NCBI GenBank assembly: GCA_900539625.1
Contig: UQCW01000020.1
Coordinates: 1 to 41,292 of the forward strand
Source: an uncultured Prevotella sp.
GTDB taxonomy: Bacteria; Bacteroidota; Bacteroidia; Bacteroidales; Bacteroidaceae
Length of the DNA: 41,292 nucleotides
Reading direction: 5' to 3'
Both the position numbers and the translations under genes were made by a program. A model generated the notes under the pieces. That model ran no database searches and had not been told where the DNA came from. It saw only the letters and a program-made list of their open reading frames with translations. Position 1 is the stretch's first letter. Each line of letters opens with the position of its first letter. This document shows positions 1 through 9,145 of the stretch, piece after piece.

Positions 1-121
1 CTGCGGCGAGAGATAGGGGCAAGCCCCTATCCTGGAATATGAGCCCCTTTCAGGGGCAGCGGCGCAACTGCCATGTTGTTTGGCTCAAAACCGCGCAGAG
101 ATTTTCTGGATTTTGAGCCAA
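1..121. repeat. Palindromic intergenic repeats at the window start
   Basis: This non-coding stretch holds three inverted repeats. GATAGGGGC (12-20) pairs with GCCCCTATC (23-31). GCCCCT/AGGGGC form a small hairpin around 43-58. TTGGCTCAAAA (80-90) pairs with TTTTGAGCCAA (111-121). The 75-120 part is nearly repeated in the same orientation at 41243-41290. The first hairpins resemble the GC-rich repeats at 28.7 and 41.1 kb. The remainder to position 178 shows nothing recognisable. Confidence 0.6.
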
Positions 122-178
122 TTAGCATGGCGGTTGCGGCATAGCAACAAGAGGCGCTGCGCGAACATGCAGCGAAGC

Positions 179-352
179 TCTAGGGCGAAGCACTGTAGCT
201 CACTTTGCTCGCAAAGTGAGGGGGACGAATATTGTGGCGGCCAAGCACTGAAAATCCAACAAAGTCAAGGCCCAAAGCATTGGCTATGTTCGCTACGTGT
301 TCGTGGCCCTCACTTTGCGAGCAAAGTGAGCTACAGTGCTGGCGCCGCAATA
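179..352. repeat. REPIN/MITE-like element, copy 1 (33-bp inverted ends)
   Basis: Perfect 33-bp inverted ends lie at 190-222 and 307-339. Each end itself contains the palindrome CTCACTTTGC-TC-GCAAAGTGAG. About 84 bp separate the arms. A second copy at 6480-6658 is nearly identical, including the inner segment apart from a variable stretch near its middle. The structure fits a non-autonomous REP-doublet (REPIN) or MITE moved in trans. No transposase lies inside, and the small ORFs crossing it are products of the repeat. Confidence 0.75.
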
Positions 353-440
353 GCCTTGTCTGCGGCTCTTCGCGGGCTGTCACCAGTCAAAGCGTTCACC
401 TTGCCAGCGAATAACGAAGTCAGAAAAAAGTCAAGACACA

Positions 441-476
441 AAAAAAGCACGCTCCCATTCGGGGGCGTGCTTTTTT
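441..476 (-). terminator. Rho-independent terminator of the sialidase gene
   Basis: A-run, GCACGCTCCC, short loop, GGGGGCGTGC, T-run. The stem is strong and has A/T tracts on both sides, so it could work in both directions. It sits 20 bp past the stop codon of the minus-strand sialidase gene. Confidence 0.85.
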
Positions 477-495
477 CTATGTATTCCAGTCAAGC

Positions 496-3400
496 TCACT
501 TGATGAATTTCTTACGGCCGCGAATATAAATCTGTCCCTTCTGTGGCGCAGAGACAACGCGACCGCTGAGGTCGTAGATGACGTCGTTTGAAGCACCCTG
601 CGTGTTGGCGTCAGTCGTGATAAACTCAATGTCCGTCGGGATGTCCGTCGGTTCGATATACCAGAACGAAGGGGCATTCTCTGTGGGCGATGAGGCCAAC
701 CAAGGCACCACGCGCGAATTGTCGCCTGCGAGGTGCAGATAAGAATAAGAGGCGTTCGTTGGGTTGGCACATTGGATTTTGCTGAGCCCCTGAGTGTTGC
801 TCGTGATGACGAAGATGCCGGCCTCGTTCTTCTCGGCCGTGAGTGTCGTGCGGGCTTCTACGGCCAGCGTGCGTCCAACCATGCTTTCGGCATAAGCCTT
901 GCTGACCAGGTGGTATTTATTCGTGCCATCGGCCGAAGGCACGAAACACCAATAAGCCTTGTCGGTGGCGGCGTTTGTGCTCGCACCCAGTTCTTTGCTG
1001 CTGTTGGCGTTGAGCACATAGTTCTTGGAGCCGCGTCCGTGGTTGCGGATGGTGTAATAACATCCAGTGCTGATTTCCACGCGCGGCGCATTTGCGATGG
1101 CGCCATTCAAGCGTTCGTAGCCTTCGCGTGACGGTGCGGCGATGTAAGTGTTGTAGGCCGCGTTGACCATGCTTTCAGCTTCCTCCTTGTATTGTCCGAC
1201 AATCGTGCCGAAATTACCCTTGGTCAACACCGCGTCAACGATGGGTTTCACGCCGAGCGCCGTCAGGCTGTCGCCGTTGACCGTGGGGTCGTAGGTGAAG
1301 GCCGAATCCGTGATTTGCTCGATGGAGTAGTTCTTATAGATGATGGTATATCCGCCACCGTTAGTGCCGTACGTGTCTTCCTCGTAAACAAAACCGATGG
1401 TGTTGTTTTTCTGCCACGTCATGGTGCTGTAGGCACTGCTGATGTAAGAGCTCTGGTGGTGTCCGTCCCAGTTCTTCGCAATGGCTTCAGGCGTGCGGTA
1501 GTCAGAGAGCGACTTCAAAGACTTGTAGTAGATTCCCACATTGGAGCGTCCGCTGCCGAAAGGCACACTCTGGAGGAGGAGGAACATCTTCTGGTTGTCT
1601 TTCTTGCGGGTGACGGGAACGAGCATCACTTCGCCGTTGCAGGCGTTGTTGAGCGCCGTCACGCCGTTGTTGCTCTGGCCAGAGAAGGCCACTTCTCCCC
1701 AAGAACCTTCAGCCTTCTTCGTGTCGGTGAAGGTGAAGATATTGAAACGGCGTCCGCCGTTGCAGCGGCTCGACAGGAGCACACTGCCGTCGGGCAGTTC
1801 TTCAGCCTTCGGCTCGTCGCCGTTGGGCATGGGGCTTACGTCACATCCGCCGAGAAACTCCCATGTTTCGCCAAAGTCGTCAGAATAGAGCACCCAGTTG
1901 GCCGTTTCGTTGCTTCCCTGTCGGCAGCTGCTGCCAACGAGGTAGAGGCGGCGGTATTTGTTGACCTTCGTTTTCGTGCTCTGGCAGATTTTTCCGCTGC
2001 CGATAAACCAACCACGGATGGGGCCGTAGGCGCTCTTGTCAAACTTCGAATAGACAAACTCTTCGTCGATGTATTGAGGTTCGCTCCAAGTGGCACCATT
2101 GTCGTTGCTATACCAGCGTGCCCATCCTTGATGGTGGTCGCGTGTGCCGCTGAAGAATCCCGGCGTGCCCGAACAAGAAGTGATGATCATGCGGGGGCTC
2201 TCGCTGTCGCCAACGATGCAGGGGTCGCCATAGCCAGCCTTCTGGTGTCCAACGGCGGTGTTGCCGTCGCCCGTCATCACGGCCGGCTTCAGGATGTTGT
2301 CCCAGGTCTTTCCGTTGTCGTGGCTGCGGCGGATGTGGAGGTCAATGCGTCCACTGCCGATGTCGGCGCGGCTGAAACGGTAGTCGGCAACAGCCACGAC
2401 AGTGCCGTCGTAGGCCGTGGCGATGGCTGGGATGCGGTATGGCGTGTCGCCCGATGTGCGTGTCGGGAAAATCTCCACCTGAGGCTCCGGCTCGATGTAT
2501 GCCTTGCGGATGCTCACCTTGAAATTCGTCAGGATGACGCCCGCGTTGGCACCCGAGAGGGTGAACGAAGCCGTGGGCATTTTGAGGCCTTTGCAGGCGA
2601 GAGACTGCGATGTCTTGGTGGTGGTGTACGACTTGCCAGAGGCATCAATCACCTTGACAGCCGTGTTGTCGGCCATGACGAAGTCAAAACTGTAAGCCGC
2701 AATGCTGTATTCAGCGCCAGCGGTCAGCGTGTAAGCCTGAGGACTGTATTTGCCCACGTAGGCCTGGATGCGTGTTTCATCGGAAGCCGTCACGTTCATG
2801 TTGTTGTATCCAGCGTCCAAAACGAGTTTCGGCTCGCCGGCTTTCGATGTCCAGGTCTTGGCCCAGGTGCCGTTGCTTGTGGTGAAGGAGCCAGTGGCCA
2901 TGTTGACAGAAATGTCGCGCTGTGCCCATTCCCAGCGGATGGTGCTGCCAGCGTCGGCACCGCCATTCCAGAAGGCGAATTTGCCATCGCGGTTGTTGAC
3001 CTTGTTGCTGGTGTAGCCCTTCTCATACATATAGTAAGCCTCGACATTATTGCCCAGGTTGCTGCTCTTGGCAAACTGCCAGAGAGCCGTGTAGCCTTCA
3101 GGAATCTTGTTCTTGTTGACCATGATGGGATAAGATTCCCCACCAGTCGTTCCCAGCATCTTGACGGGAGCGGCAAGCACCATGTCGGGACCAGCTTCCT
3201 TGTTGATGATGGTGTAGCCCTCCGTGTCGTTACCCGTGCGGCGCCAGAGGTCGGCGTCGGCGTAGGTCGTCTTGCTCGTTGTCAGAGAAATGTAAGATTT
3301 CGAACCGTTGTTGCTGACGTACAAACCGCCCGCGCCGATGCGCATGGTGAACCAGTCTACAACAGATTCGTCTTCAACGTTGAGCGCTTCGTCAACGATT

Positions 3401-5925
3401 TCGCCCTTGTCGCCGTCGGTCACGTCGCCCAAGGTGTAGACGTTAGAGAAGGCGTCTTTAAATCCCAAAGAAGGGCCGCTCCATTTGTTCCACGTGCCGT
3501 CGGCGTTCTGGATGAACGTGCCGTCTTGTGTGCCGTTGGCACGCTTGGACACGAGAATCTTGCCGTTTTTGACTTCCGTGACGGAAGCCACCTTGAAGCA
3601 GCAGTAAATCGAGTCATATTTCTCCATCAGTCCGGCATTGTTGTTGATGCCTTCGTTGCTGCCCTTCCAAACGAGGTAATAGCCAGTGGCCACATTTTTG
3701 AAAGCGAAGATGTTGTTGCCCTTCTTGATGGCCACAAACTTGGCGCGGTTGCCGTAGCTCTTGGCGGCCAAGGCGTTGGCAACGCCAACAGTCAGCGCAT
3801 CGTTGTCGGCGTAAAGCGGATAGCAAGTGCCGTTTTTCTGTCGGTTGGTGATGGTGTAGGTGCGGCCGTTCACGATTTCTGCCGCTCCCTCCTGAGCCGT
3901 TCCCTTCACCACTTTGATGGGCGTGGGCTCTTCCTTGATGTCGATGTCCGTCACGTCCGTGAAGCGCCACTGGCAGCCAGCATCAGCGCGGTCTTGTGCG
4001 TTGGTGTTGCCGCCATACCAGTTGTAAACAGGATAGCCCTCCTTCGTCGTGGTATTCAACTCACAAGTGCTGCCGCTGCGGATGATGTAGAGTTCGAGCG
4101 TGTTGGAATATTCCACCTTCCATCCGGCCTTGGGCGCCGTTGCCACCAGTTTGACCTGCTTGTCATAGGAAGCGGAAGGGTCCAGATAAGCGTTTGCACC
4201 GACATTCTTGATGTTGAAAGCGCCGTCCGTGCGCTTCTCAAAAGTCCAGCGATAAGACGCATAGCCAGGGTTTGACGGGTTGGCATATACGCCCCCGTCC
4301 TTCGCATAGGCAAAAAGACTGGCGCGGAGCGGCGTGCAGATGGCAAAGTGCTTGCCAGTCACGTTTTCCGCCGTCGGCGTGTTGATTTTGCTTTTGAGGT
4401 TGTTGAGAATCGTGTTGGCTTCCGCCGCCATCGTCTTCAGTTCTTCAAGCGTGGCGCCCTCCTTCGCCATGAGATTCTTCATAGCGTCGAGCTTCGCATA
4501 GAGGTCCTTGACAGCGTCCTTGCTGTATTCTCCGAGCCCCGTTCCCACCTTGATGGAAGCAGCGGCCGTGATGGTGTTGTTGAGCGCAGTGCGTGCTTCA
4601 AACATCGCCTTGAGGTCCTTCGCCTCCTGGTCGGTGATGACCGTGCAGTCGCCGATAAATTCGGCCAATTTGCGAGCCACGACCACATAGCCAGCGCCGT
4701 AGAGATAGTTGCCAGAGAAATAGCTACCGTTCGCCGTGCCAGCAGAAGTGGCGAGCGAAGAATAGATGTCGATAAAGGTGAGTTGCTCGTCGGCAGCCGC
4801 CGTTTCCTTCAGCCAGTTGTTAAACTGCTTGATGCGGTTGTTGGCATTCGCTGTCGGCATCAGGCTGACCAGCGCAATAGGCGTGCTGGAAGAGACGTTG
4901 CTCTTGAGCTTCTTCACCAGAGCCGTATAGTTGTTCTTGACCGTGGTCAAGTCCGTGCTGCCGTTGATGTCCTCCGTTCCAGTGTAGAGCAACACCTTTT
5001 TCGGGTTCTCGCGCACCACGCCTTTACCCTTGTTGGAGAAGGCAGCGTCCACGAATTTGCCGACGGTTGCAATGTTGCCGCCGTAGCCCCACCATGAACC
5101 GCGGTTCTTCACGTTCTGGTTCTGGAGCAATTCGTTCCATTCGCCGTTCTTCACCATCTCGTCGCCGAAGAAGAGAACGTCGGTCGATTTGATGGGCAGG
5201 ACACTGAAATAAGTGGCACGCATGCCGTGCGCACCGCCGAGGCCGGCCGTGTTCTGAAGTTTTTCAGTGTTGGCAGGATAAGAAGAGGGGAGACCAACGT
5301 AATCCTTGATGGCATCCACCCAGAGTTTGTAGCCGTAGGCTTCGAGGTGGAGGTTATCGAGCGAATAAGGCGCCCCTTTGAGGATGCCGCCCATCTTCGA
5401 ATAGAGGTCCACGTAGGTCGTGTTCTCGTTCTTGGCAGCGATGGCCTTGATCAGTTCGTTTGTTGCCTGAATGGTCTTCGGGCTTTTGTACGCCTGGTCT
5501 CTTGCAGGGAGGATGCTCTGCAAATAAATCTGCGTGTTGGGACTCTCGCGGCGGATGATGTCCACCGTCTTCGAAATGTTGTCGGCGATGGATTGTTCCG
5601 TGCAGTTAGTTCCCAAGTCGTTCGTACCGATTTTAATAAACACCTTAGCAGGCTTAAAGCGCACCCAACTTTCAACGTTGGCAAGCACTTCATAACTGTA
5701 GCCGCCGGAGTTTCCGCGGTTGACGATGCGTGGGTCGTTGCCAAAAGCTTCAGCCCACACGTGCATGTCGGTGATGGAGTTGCCGGCAAAGACAATGGCG
5801 TCCTTCGGCAGTTTCATCACCTTCCACGAGTCGTAGCGATGCAGTCTGAATGGCTCATCAGCATGCGCCACCTGCAGCATGGAAAACAGCATGACTGCAG
5901 CGAGGAGTAGGTTTTTGATTTTCAT
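496..5925 (-). CDS. Secreted SGNH esterase - sialidase (GH33) fusion
   Basis: An 1809-residue exported enzyme predicted to release sialic acid from host glycans, probably also removing O-acetyl groups. Residues 1-22 are a signal peptide. Residues 35-210 form an SGNH hydrolase with GNSITD (48-53), GTND (100-103) and DNLH (190-193). Residues 240-425 look like a second SGNH copy without its catalytic residues (GDE, GTED, no DxxH). Helical linkers (430-520, 1555-1617) flank several unassigned beta-rich, possibly lectin-like, segments. The sialidase domain (about 1150-1540) has YRIP (R1164), acid/base D1188, three Asp boxes (1201, 1273, 1348), E1376, further triad arginines R1387 and R1460, and likely nucleophile Y1499. 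The C-terminus is a Prevotella-style tail, perhaps for secretion or anchoring. Monocistronic, with its own terminator. The sialidase assignment is firm; the esterase substrate is inferred from the fusion. Confidence 0.93.
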   Translation of the reverse strand: MKIKNLLLAAVMLFSMLQVAHADEPFRLHRYDSWKVMKLPKDAIVFAGNSITDMHVWAEAFGNDPRIVNRGNSGGYSYEVLANVESWVRFKPAKVFIKIGTNDLGTNCTEQSIADNISKTVDIIRRESPNTQIYLQSILPARDQAYKSPKTIQATNELIKAIAAKNENTTYVDLYSKMGGILKGAPYSLDNLHLEAYGYKLWVDAIKDYVGLPSSYPANTEKLQNTAGLGGAHGMRATYFSVLPIKSTDVLFFGDEMVKNGEWNELLQNQNVKNRGSWWGYGGNIATVGKFVDAAFSNKGKGVVRENPKKVLLYTGTEDINGSTDLTTVKNNYTALVKKLKSNVSSSTPIALVSLMPTANANNRIKQFNNWLKETAAADEQLTFIDIYSSLATSAGTANGSYFSGNYLYGAGYVVVARKLAEFIGDCTVITDQEAKDLKAMFEARTALNNTITAAASIKVGTGLGEYSKDAVKDLYAKLDAMKNLMAKEGATLEELKTMAAEANTILNNLKSKINTPTAENVTGKHFAICTPLRASLFAYAKDGGVYANPSNPGYASYRWTFEKRTDGAFNIKNVGANAYLDPSASYDKQVKLVATAPKAGWKVEYSNTLELYIIRSGSTCELNTTTKEGYPVYNWYGGNTNAQDRADAGCQWRFTDVTDIDIKEEPTPIKVVKGTAQEGAAEIVNGRTYTITNRQKNGTCYPLYADNDALTVGVANALAAKSYGNRAKFVAIKKGNNIFAFKNVATGYYLVWKGSNEGINNNAGLMEKYDSIYCCFKVASVTEVKNGKILVSKRANGTQDGTFIQNADGTWNKWSGPSLGFKDAFSNVYTLGDVTDGDKGEIVDEALNVEDESVVDWFTMRIGAGGLYVSNNGSKSYISLTTSKTTYADADLWRRTGNDTEGYTIINKEAGPDMVLAAPVKMLGTTGGESYPIMVNKNKIPEGYTALWQFAKSSNLGNNVEAYYMYEKGYTSNKVNNRDGKFAFWNGGADAGSTIRWEWAQRDISVNMATGSFTTSNGTWAKTWTSKAGEPKLVLDAGYNNMNVTASDETRIQAYVGKYSPQAYTLTAGAEYSIAAYSFDFVMADNTAVKVIDASGKSYTTTKTSQSLACKGLKMPTASFTLSGANAGVILTNFKVSIRKAYIEPEPQVEIFPTRTSGDTPYRIPAIATAYDGTVVAVADYRFSRADIGSGRIDLHIRRSHDNGKTWDNILKPAVMTGDGNTAVGHQKAGYGDPCIVGDSESPRMIITSCSGTPGFFSGTRDHHQGWARWYSNDNGATWSEPQYIDEEFVYSKFDKSAYGPIRGWFIGSGKICQSTKTKVNKYRRLYLVGSSCRQGSNETANWVLYSDDFGETWEFLGGCDVSPMPNGDEPKAEELPDGSVLLSSRCNGGRRFNIFTFTDTKKAEGSWGEVAFSGQSNNGVTALNNACNGEVMLVPVTRKKDNQKMFLLLQSVPFGSGRSNVGIYYKSLKSLSDYRTPEAIAKNWDGHHQSSYISSAYSTMTWQKNNTIGFVYEEDTYGTNGGGYTIIYKNYSIEQITDSAFTYDPTVNGDSLTALGVKPIVDAVLTKGNFGTIVGQYKEEAESMVNAAYNTYIAAPSREGYERLNGAIANAPRVEISTGCYYTIRNHGRGSKNYVLNANSSKELGASTNAATDKAYWCFVPSADGTNKYHLVSKAYAESMVGRTLAVEARTTLTAEKNEAGIFVITSNTQGLSKIQCANPTNASYSYLHLAGDNSRVVPWLASSPTENAPSFWYIEPTDIPTDIEFITTDANTQGASNDVIYDLSGRVVSAPQKGQIYIRGRKKFIK

Positions 5926-6071
5926 TTAAATAATGATAGGTTTGTAGTTAATGTTGGTTCGTAGGTTTTGTAGGCCCGTGGCCATTTAAAAGGTTCAGAC
6001 ATAAGGGGCGTACATGCAACTGGCCGATGCCTTAATGATTGGAATTGCAAATTACGCCTAACACTGAATTG

Positions 6072-6079
6072 CAAAAATA
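6072..6079 (-). promoter_or_regulatory. Candidate -7 box for the sialidase gene
   Basis: Read on the minus strand this is TATTTTTG, matching the Bacteroidetes -7 consensus TAnnTTTG. It lies about 147 bp upstream of the sialidase start. No convincing -33 TTTG is visible, so this is tentative. Confidence 0.35.
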
Positions 6080-6479
6080 CAAATATTTTTCAGCTCTCGC
6101 CACTCCCGCGCTTAATTATTTCACAGTAAGCAAGTTAAAAAGCAATTTTAAAAGCCGCTCCGCCCTGGGGGCCGCGGCATTCTGCTGCCGCCATCTTGTA
6201 ATTAATACGTATATTTGTTTTTTCATCTGCAAGCGAGCAACTCCCTGCCGCGAAGAGCGGACGCGACCCGACAAGAATACCAACTTAACATCCCTTTCTC
6301 ATGGACATACAGCCCTCGGAATAACGCTACTGCTGCATGACTGCCATACATTGCTGCGCCACTTTCGTTTTAATACTCTGGTGTAATCAGGGGTTTACGG
6401 GGTATTAGGTAGTAGGTAGGGTGTTCAAAATTCAAAAAAATCTTTGCGTTTTTTGCTAAATTACAAGGTGCGACGAAAC
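6080..6479. other. Intergenic stretch without a recognised gene
   Basis: Nothing supportable is seen between the sialidase promoter region and the second REPIN-like element. A 115-codon plus-strand ORF starting at 6039 has low-complexity, Cys/His-rich composition with no recognisable pattern, and I do not call it. Confidence 0.5.
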
Positions 6480-6658
6480 TCTGGGGCGAAGCACTGTAGC
6501 TCACTTTGCTCGCAAAGTGAGGGGGACGAATATTGTGGCGGCCAAGCACGAGCTGAAAATCCAACAAAGTCATGCTCCAGAGCTTTGGTCATGTTCGCTA
6601 CGTGTTCGTGGCCCTCACTTTGCGAGCAAAGTGAGCTACAATGCTGGCGCAGCAACAG
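6480..6658. repeat. REPIN/MITE-like element, copy 2
   Basis: Same element and orientation as at 179-352. The inverted ends are at 6491-6523 and 6612-6644, with one mismatch near the outer tip (AATGC against AGTGC in copy 1). Most differences lie in the middle of the inner segment. The two copies bracket the sialidase gene. Confidence 0.75.
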
Positions 6659-6794
6659 ACGATTGCGTGGGCCTGTGCAAATCTCCGCTGCGAGGGCGCT
6701 ACCGCTAACCTTTGATACTTCAAATTTGAACACCTTACCTGAAAAGGGCTCATATTTAGGAAGGTTATGAAAAATGCCATCGATTAAAAACAAT

Positions 6795-6854
6795 CGTTCC
6801 TTTCTACTATTAACCCCTCTGATAATCCAGCGGTGTCAATAATAGAAAGGAACG
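6795..6854. repeat. Imperfect inverted repeat, possible terminator
   Basis: CGTTCCTTTCTACTATTAA (6795-6813) pairs with the segment at 6836-6854 at 17 of 19 positions, around a 22-nt loop. It lies about 50 bp past the stop of the minus-strand gene at 6903, so it may end that transcript. There is no clear T-run. Confidence 0.45.
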
Positions 6855-6902
6855 AAGAATTAAAACGATGTTGTTTATGTGTCAAATCGTTTTGACGGTG
6901 AG

Positions 6903-7334
6903 TTAGTTTGTGATTTTCAGTACGGCTTTGCTTTCGGCTTGTTTCCAAACCAAACAACCGTCTCTTGACTCTGAACGAAAATAAACACCCACGGCAGCAA
7001 ATTCGCTCACGTTCTGCGGCACATCGTAAACGACCACGTTGAGCTTGATTGTAATGTCGCTCGGCAAGTTTATCGTGCCAGATTTATTTCCTTGCTGCAA
7101 GCAGGTGGCTTTATACTGGCAACCTTGCAAATCGTAGACGATACTTGGATTGAACGAGTCCGAACCAAGGTCGAAAGAAACATCTTTGTCACCATCGTTT
7201 TGTATCACGAAGTTCATCACAACATTGTCCCCCTGGCGCACGCATTGATTCAAATTGAGCTTTATCGAAGCCAGGCACTCCATGCCACAAGCAGGGATTA
7301 TCATCAAAAGTAGTAAGAACAGTACCTTTTTCAT
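6903..7334 (-). CDS. Small exported protein of unknown function
   Basis: A 143-residue protein with an N-terminal signal peptide (Lys-rich start, then LFLLLLMIIPAC). IPAC around C16 could be an atypical lipobox, so it may be a lipoprotein. Alternatively, cleavage follows ECLA. The rest alternates short hydrophobic strands in a pattern typical of an immunoglobulin-like beta-sandwich: an opening 'IKLNLNQC...NVVMNFVIQN' strand pair and a closing 'AVLKITN' strand. It follows the 354-residue gene by 21 bp on the same strand and resembles one of that protein's two modules, so the two are probably co-transcribed and functionally related. I recognise no family. Confidence 0.7.
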   Translation of the reverse strand: MKKVLFLLLLMIIPACGMECLASIKLNLNQCVRQGDNVVMNFVIQNDGDKDVSFDLGSDSFNPSIVYDLQGCQYKATCLQQGNKSGTINLPSDITIKLNVVVYDVPQNVSEFAAVGVYFRSESRDGCLVWKQAESKAVLKITN

Positions 7335-7355
7335 AGTGTATCAGTGTAGACGAAT

Positions 7356-8420
7356 TTATTTAATTGGAAGATTTTTAAACTTTACAAATGTCGCTATCTC
7401 CTCCTCTGCCTTTAGATTGGTGTCAGATAGTAGAATGTTAACGAGCGACAACGATTTAACAGACGCGGGTATCTTTTTCAAGGTCAGAGAAACGATGTTG
7501 CTTTCGTTAGGACGAAGTCGGAACATTTTCTGCCCGTATTCCTTGTAACCTTGGAACGTGAGAGAGGTGTAATCGTCGTTGAAATAAGTAGATTCATAAA
7601 CTGTTCCGTTCTCATCGTAAACCGTACATACTTTTTTAGAATCAATGGCGTTTTGCTCTAAAGTCAGATCGATAATGCGTGAAGACACGTTCTTAACGCT
7701 GAAAGTGATGTTGACGCCTTTAGGCGTGCGTGCAACGCTCTTCACTTGCAGCGAGATGTCGGGATTGCTGTACGTGCAGCCTTCAAAGTTGGTCGGTTGT
7801 AAAGGCTGAATGTTGCCAGTGCCTACAATCTTTGTGGAGCTGATGTTGTTATCGTTCATGCAAGGGTGTCCGGTGTCGGAGAATGCTGTGTTGTTGTCTC
7901 TACCCTCTACATAAGCCGCTTCCACACAAATGTTTGATGCTGAAACACTGCTTGAGGCAACATCGCTAAAGTAGGCCTCGCATTTTACAGGGATGCCGGG
8001 GTACAATACGCAAGCTGGCGAGTCGTACGAACCGCCACTCTGTTGATCAAGCCCCATGACATACCAACAACCCTCTTGAGAGCCTTTGCCAAAATTGGCT
8101 GTCACTTTGTAGCAATAGGCTTTGATGTGTTTCTGGCTTGTGTTGGTCAGCGTGTAAGTAATTCTTACGCCTTTTGCATAGCGGTGAACGCCTACTAAAG
8201 TGGCTCTGACACTGTAGTTGACGGCTGCCGTGCTTCTGCTTGAGGAGTTGGCAGAAGTAGAGTTGTTGTCGTCGTCTGAGGTTGAAATCGCTGCGGCGGC
8301 ATCAAGAAACTTGCCAAGCCCTTTGCCTAACTTTTTAAGGAACTGTGCGTCTGCGCTCTGTGTGTTACAAGCAAAAACACACAATAGCGCTGAAAATAAA
8401 AATTTTGAATTTATTCGCAT
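7356..8420 (-). CDS. Exported two-module beta-sandwich protein, unknown function
   Basis: A 354-residue protein with a signal peptide (cleavage probably after ADA near residue 25), an amphipathic Lys/Leu/Ala segment (KKLGKGLGKFLDAAAA), and a Ser/Asp/Asn-rich linker (about 48-65). Two similar modules follow, at about 67-180 and 225-345. Each opens with a strand pair of the form 'V.......KGV.ITY..TN.S', which suggests internal duplication of a DUF-like Ig fold. It is the first gene of a two-gene minus-strand unit with the 143-residue protein. Function is unknown; export to the periplasm or cell surface is inferred from the signal peptide. Confidence 0.75.
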   Translation of the reverse strand: MRINSKFLFSALLCVFACNTQSADAQFLKKLGKGLGKFLDAAAAISTSDDDNNSTSANSSSRSTAAVNYSVRATLVGVHRYAKGVRITYTLTNTSQKHIKAYCYKVTANFGKGSQEGCWYVMGLDQQSGGSYDSPACVLYPGIPVKCEAYFSDVASSSVSASNICVEAAYVEGRDNNTAFSDTGHPCMNDNNISSTKIVGTGNIQPLQPTNFEGCTYSNPDISLQVKSVARTPKGVNITFSVKNVSSRIIDLTLEQNAIDSKKVCTVYDENGTVYESTYFNDDYTSLTFQGYKEYGQKMFRLRPNESNIVSLTLKKIPASVKSLSLVNILLSDTNLKAEEEIATFVKFKNLPIK

Positions 8421-8621
8421 ATAAATATGTTTTATAAAAATGTTACGTTCTTGCAGTCTGTGATATAAATACGGGCTTTGTGTTCTGTCCTAAATTTGCA
8501 GGTTTGTAAATTTATAAGAAAGCAAGTCGTTGGATAACAATAAATTACCCAATGCTCGCCTATGTCAGGAATTTTACTTATTTTAGTGCTGCTAAAAACT
8601 CAAATAAAGAATAACTGACAT

Positions 8622-8987
8622 GTGGCAAAGGTAAACATAAAATCTGATAAAATCACTCCTCTCGGAGGAATTTATTACGCGAGCAAGGCTTTTTATGCGC
8701 TTTCACTTGACAAGGTCATCAACGGCACTATAGGTGTTCACAGTTCTACCTACAACGGCTATCAGTGGAACGAGATAATGTCAGCTATGTCTGACGTGTC
8801 TCTCTGTGGCGGTGACTGCGTAGAAGATGTCAACAGAAGCGAGTGCCACCTGCGAGAATCACCTGAAATCCAGATACCGATGAGCCACACAATCGGACGT
8901 GTCATAAAGAAATTCTCCCATGAAGATATGGAATACAAGTCTTCGTCAGGCAATGTGTTCAGATTCAACACCACCCCAAGGCTTTAA
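8622..8987 (+). pseudogene. Truncated IS1380-family transposase (N-terminal fragment)
   Basis: The 121 codons match, from memory of the family, the N-terminus of Bacteroidetes IS1380 transposases: an opening 'AKVNIKSDKITPLGGI', then 'GYQWNEIMSAM', a 'CGGDCVEDVN' segment and 'SSGNVFRFNT'. Complete members are over 400 residues and carry the catalytic DDE core, which is absent here; the reading frame ends a few residues after FNT. The frame opens at GTG, an ATG lying in another frame two bases upstream. The insertion is therefore a dead remnant, with everything downstream lost before the aconitase promoter at about 9090. I could not identify intact terminal inverted repeats. Confidence 0.75.
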
Positions 8988-9090
8988 TGACTTTCTGATG
9001 AAACCGCCATTTTGCCAACCAGACAAAGATAAAAAATGTAATAATGGGGGAGATTTAGTGAAAATGTAAGTAATTTTAGCTGATTATTGA

Positions 9091-9145
9091 CATAATGTCG
9101 TATCTTTGCTTTTGGAGCTTTCAAAAGTAAAGATACGACATTATG
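9091..9145 (+). promoter_or_regulatory. Near-perfect 25-bp inverted repeat over the acn promoter and start codon
   Basis: The left arm (9091-9115) and right arm (9121-9145) match at 23 of 25 positions around a 5-nt centre. The left arm contains TATCTTTG (9101-9108), a -7 box. The right arm ends in the ATG start of aconitase (9143). If transcription begins about 7 bp after the -7 box, the left arm is not in the mRNA, so the repeat acts more plausibly as a DNA operator than as an RNA hairpin. Confidence 0.7.

Noticed and set aside
80..529. Small ORFs on both strands over the REPIN-like element, also at 6.4-6.8 kb
   Set aside because: The same peptide strings appear at both repeat copies because the repeat itself is open; no start signals or homology.
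1192..4275. 1027-codon open frame on the strand opposite the sialidase
   Set aside because: Arg/Val/His-rich composition with no recognisable domain; it lies entirely inside the well-supported sialidase gene and results from its codon bias.
6039..6386. 115-codon plus-strand ORF
   Set aside because: Overlaps the probable sialidase promoter, Cys/His-rich, no recognisable domain or start signal.
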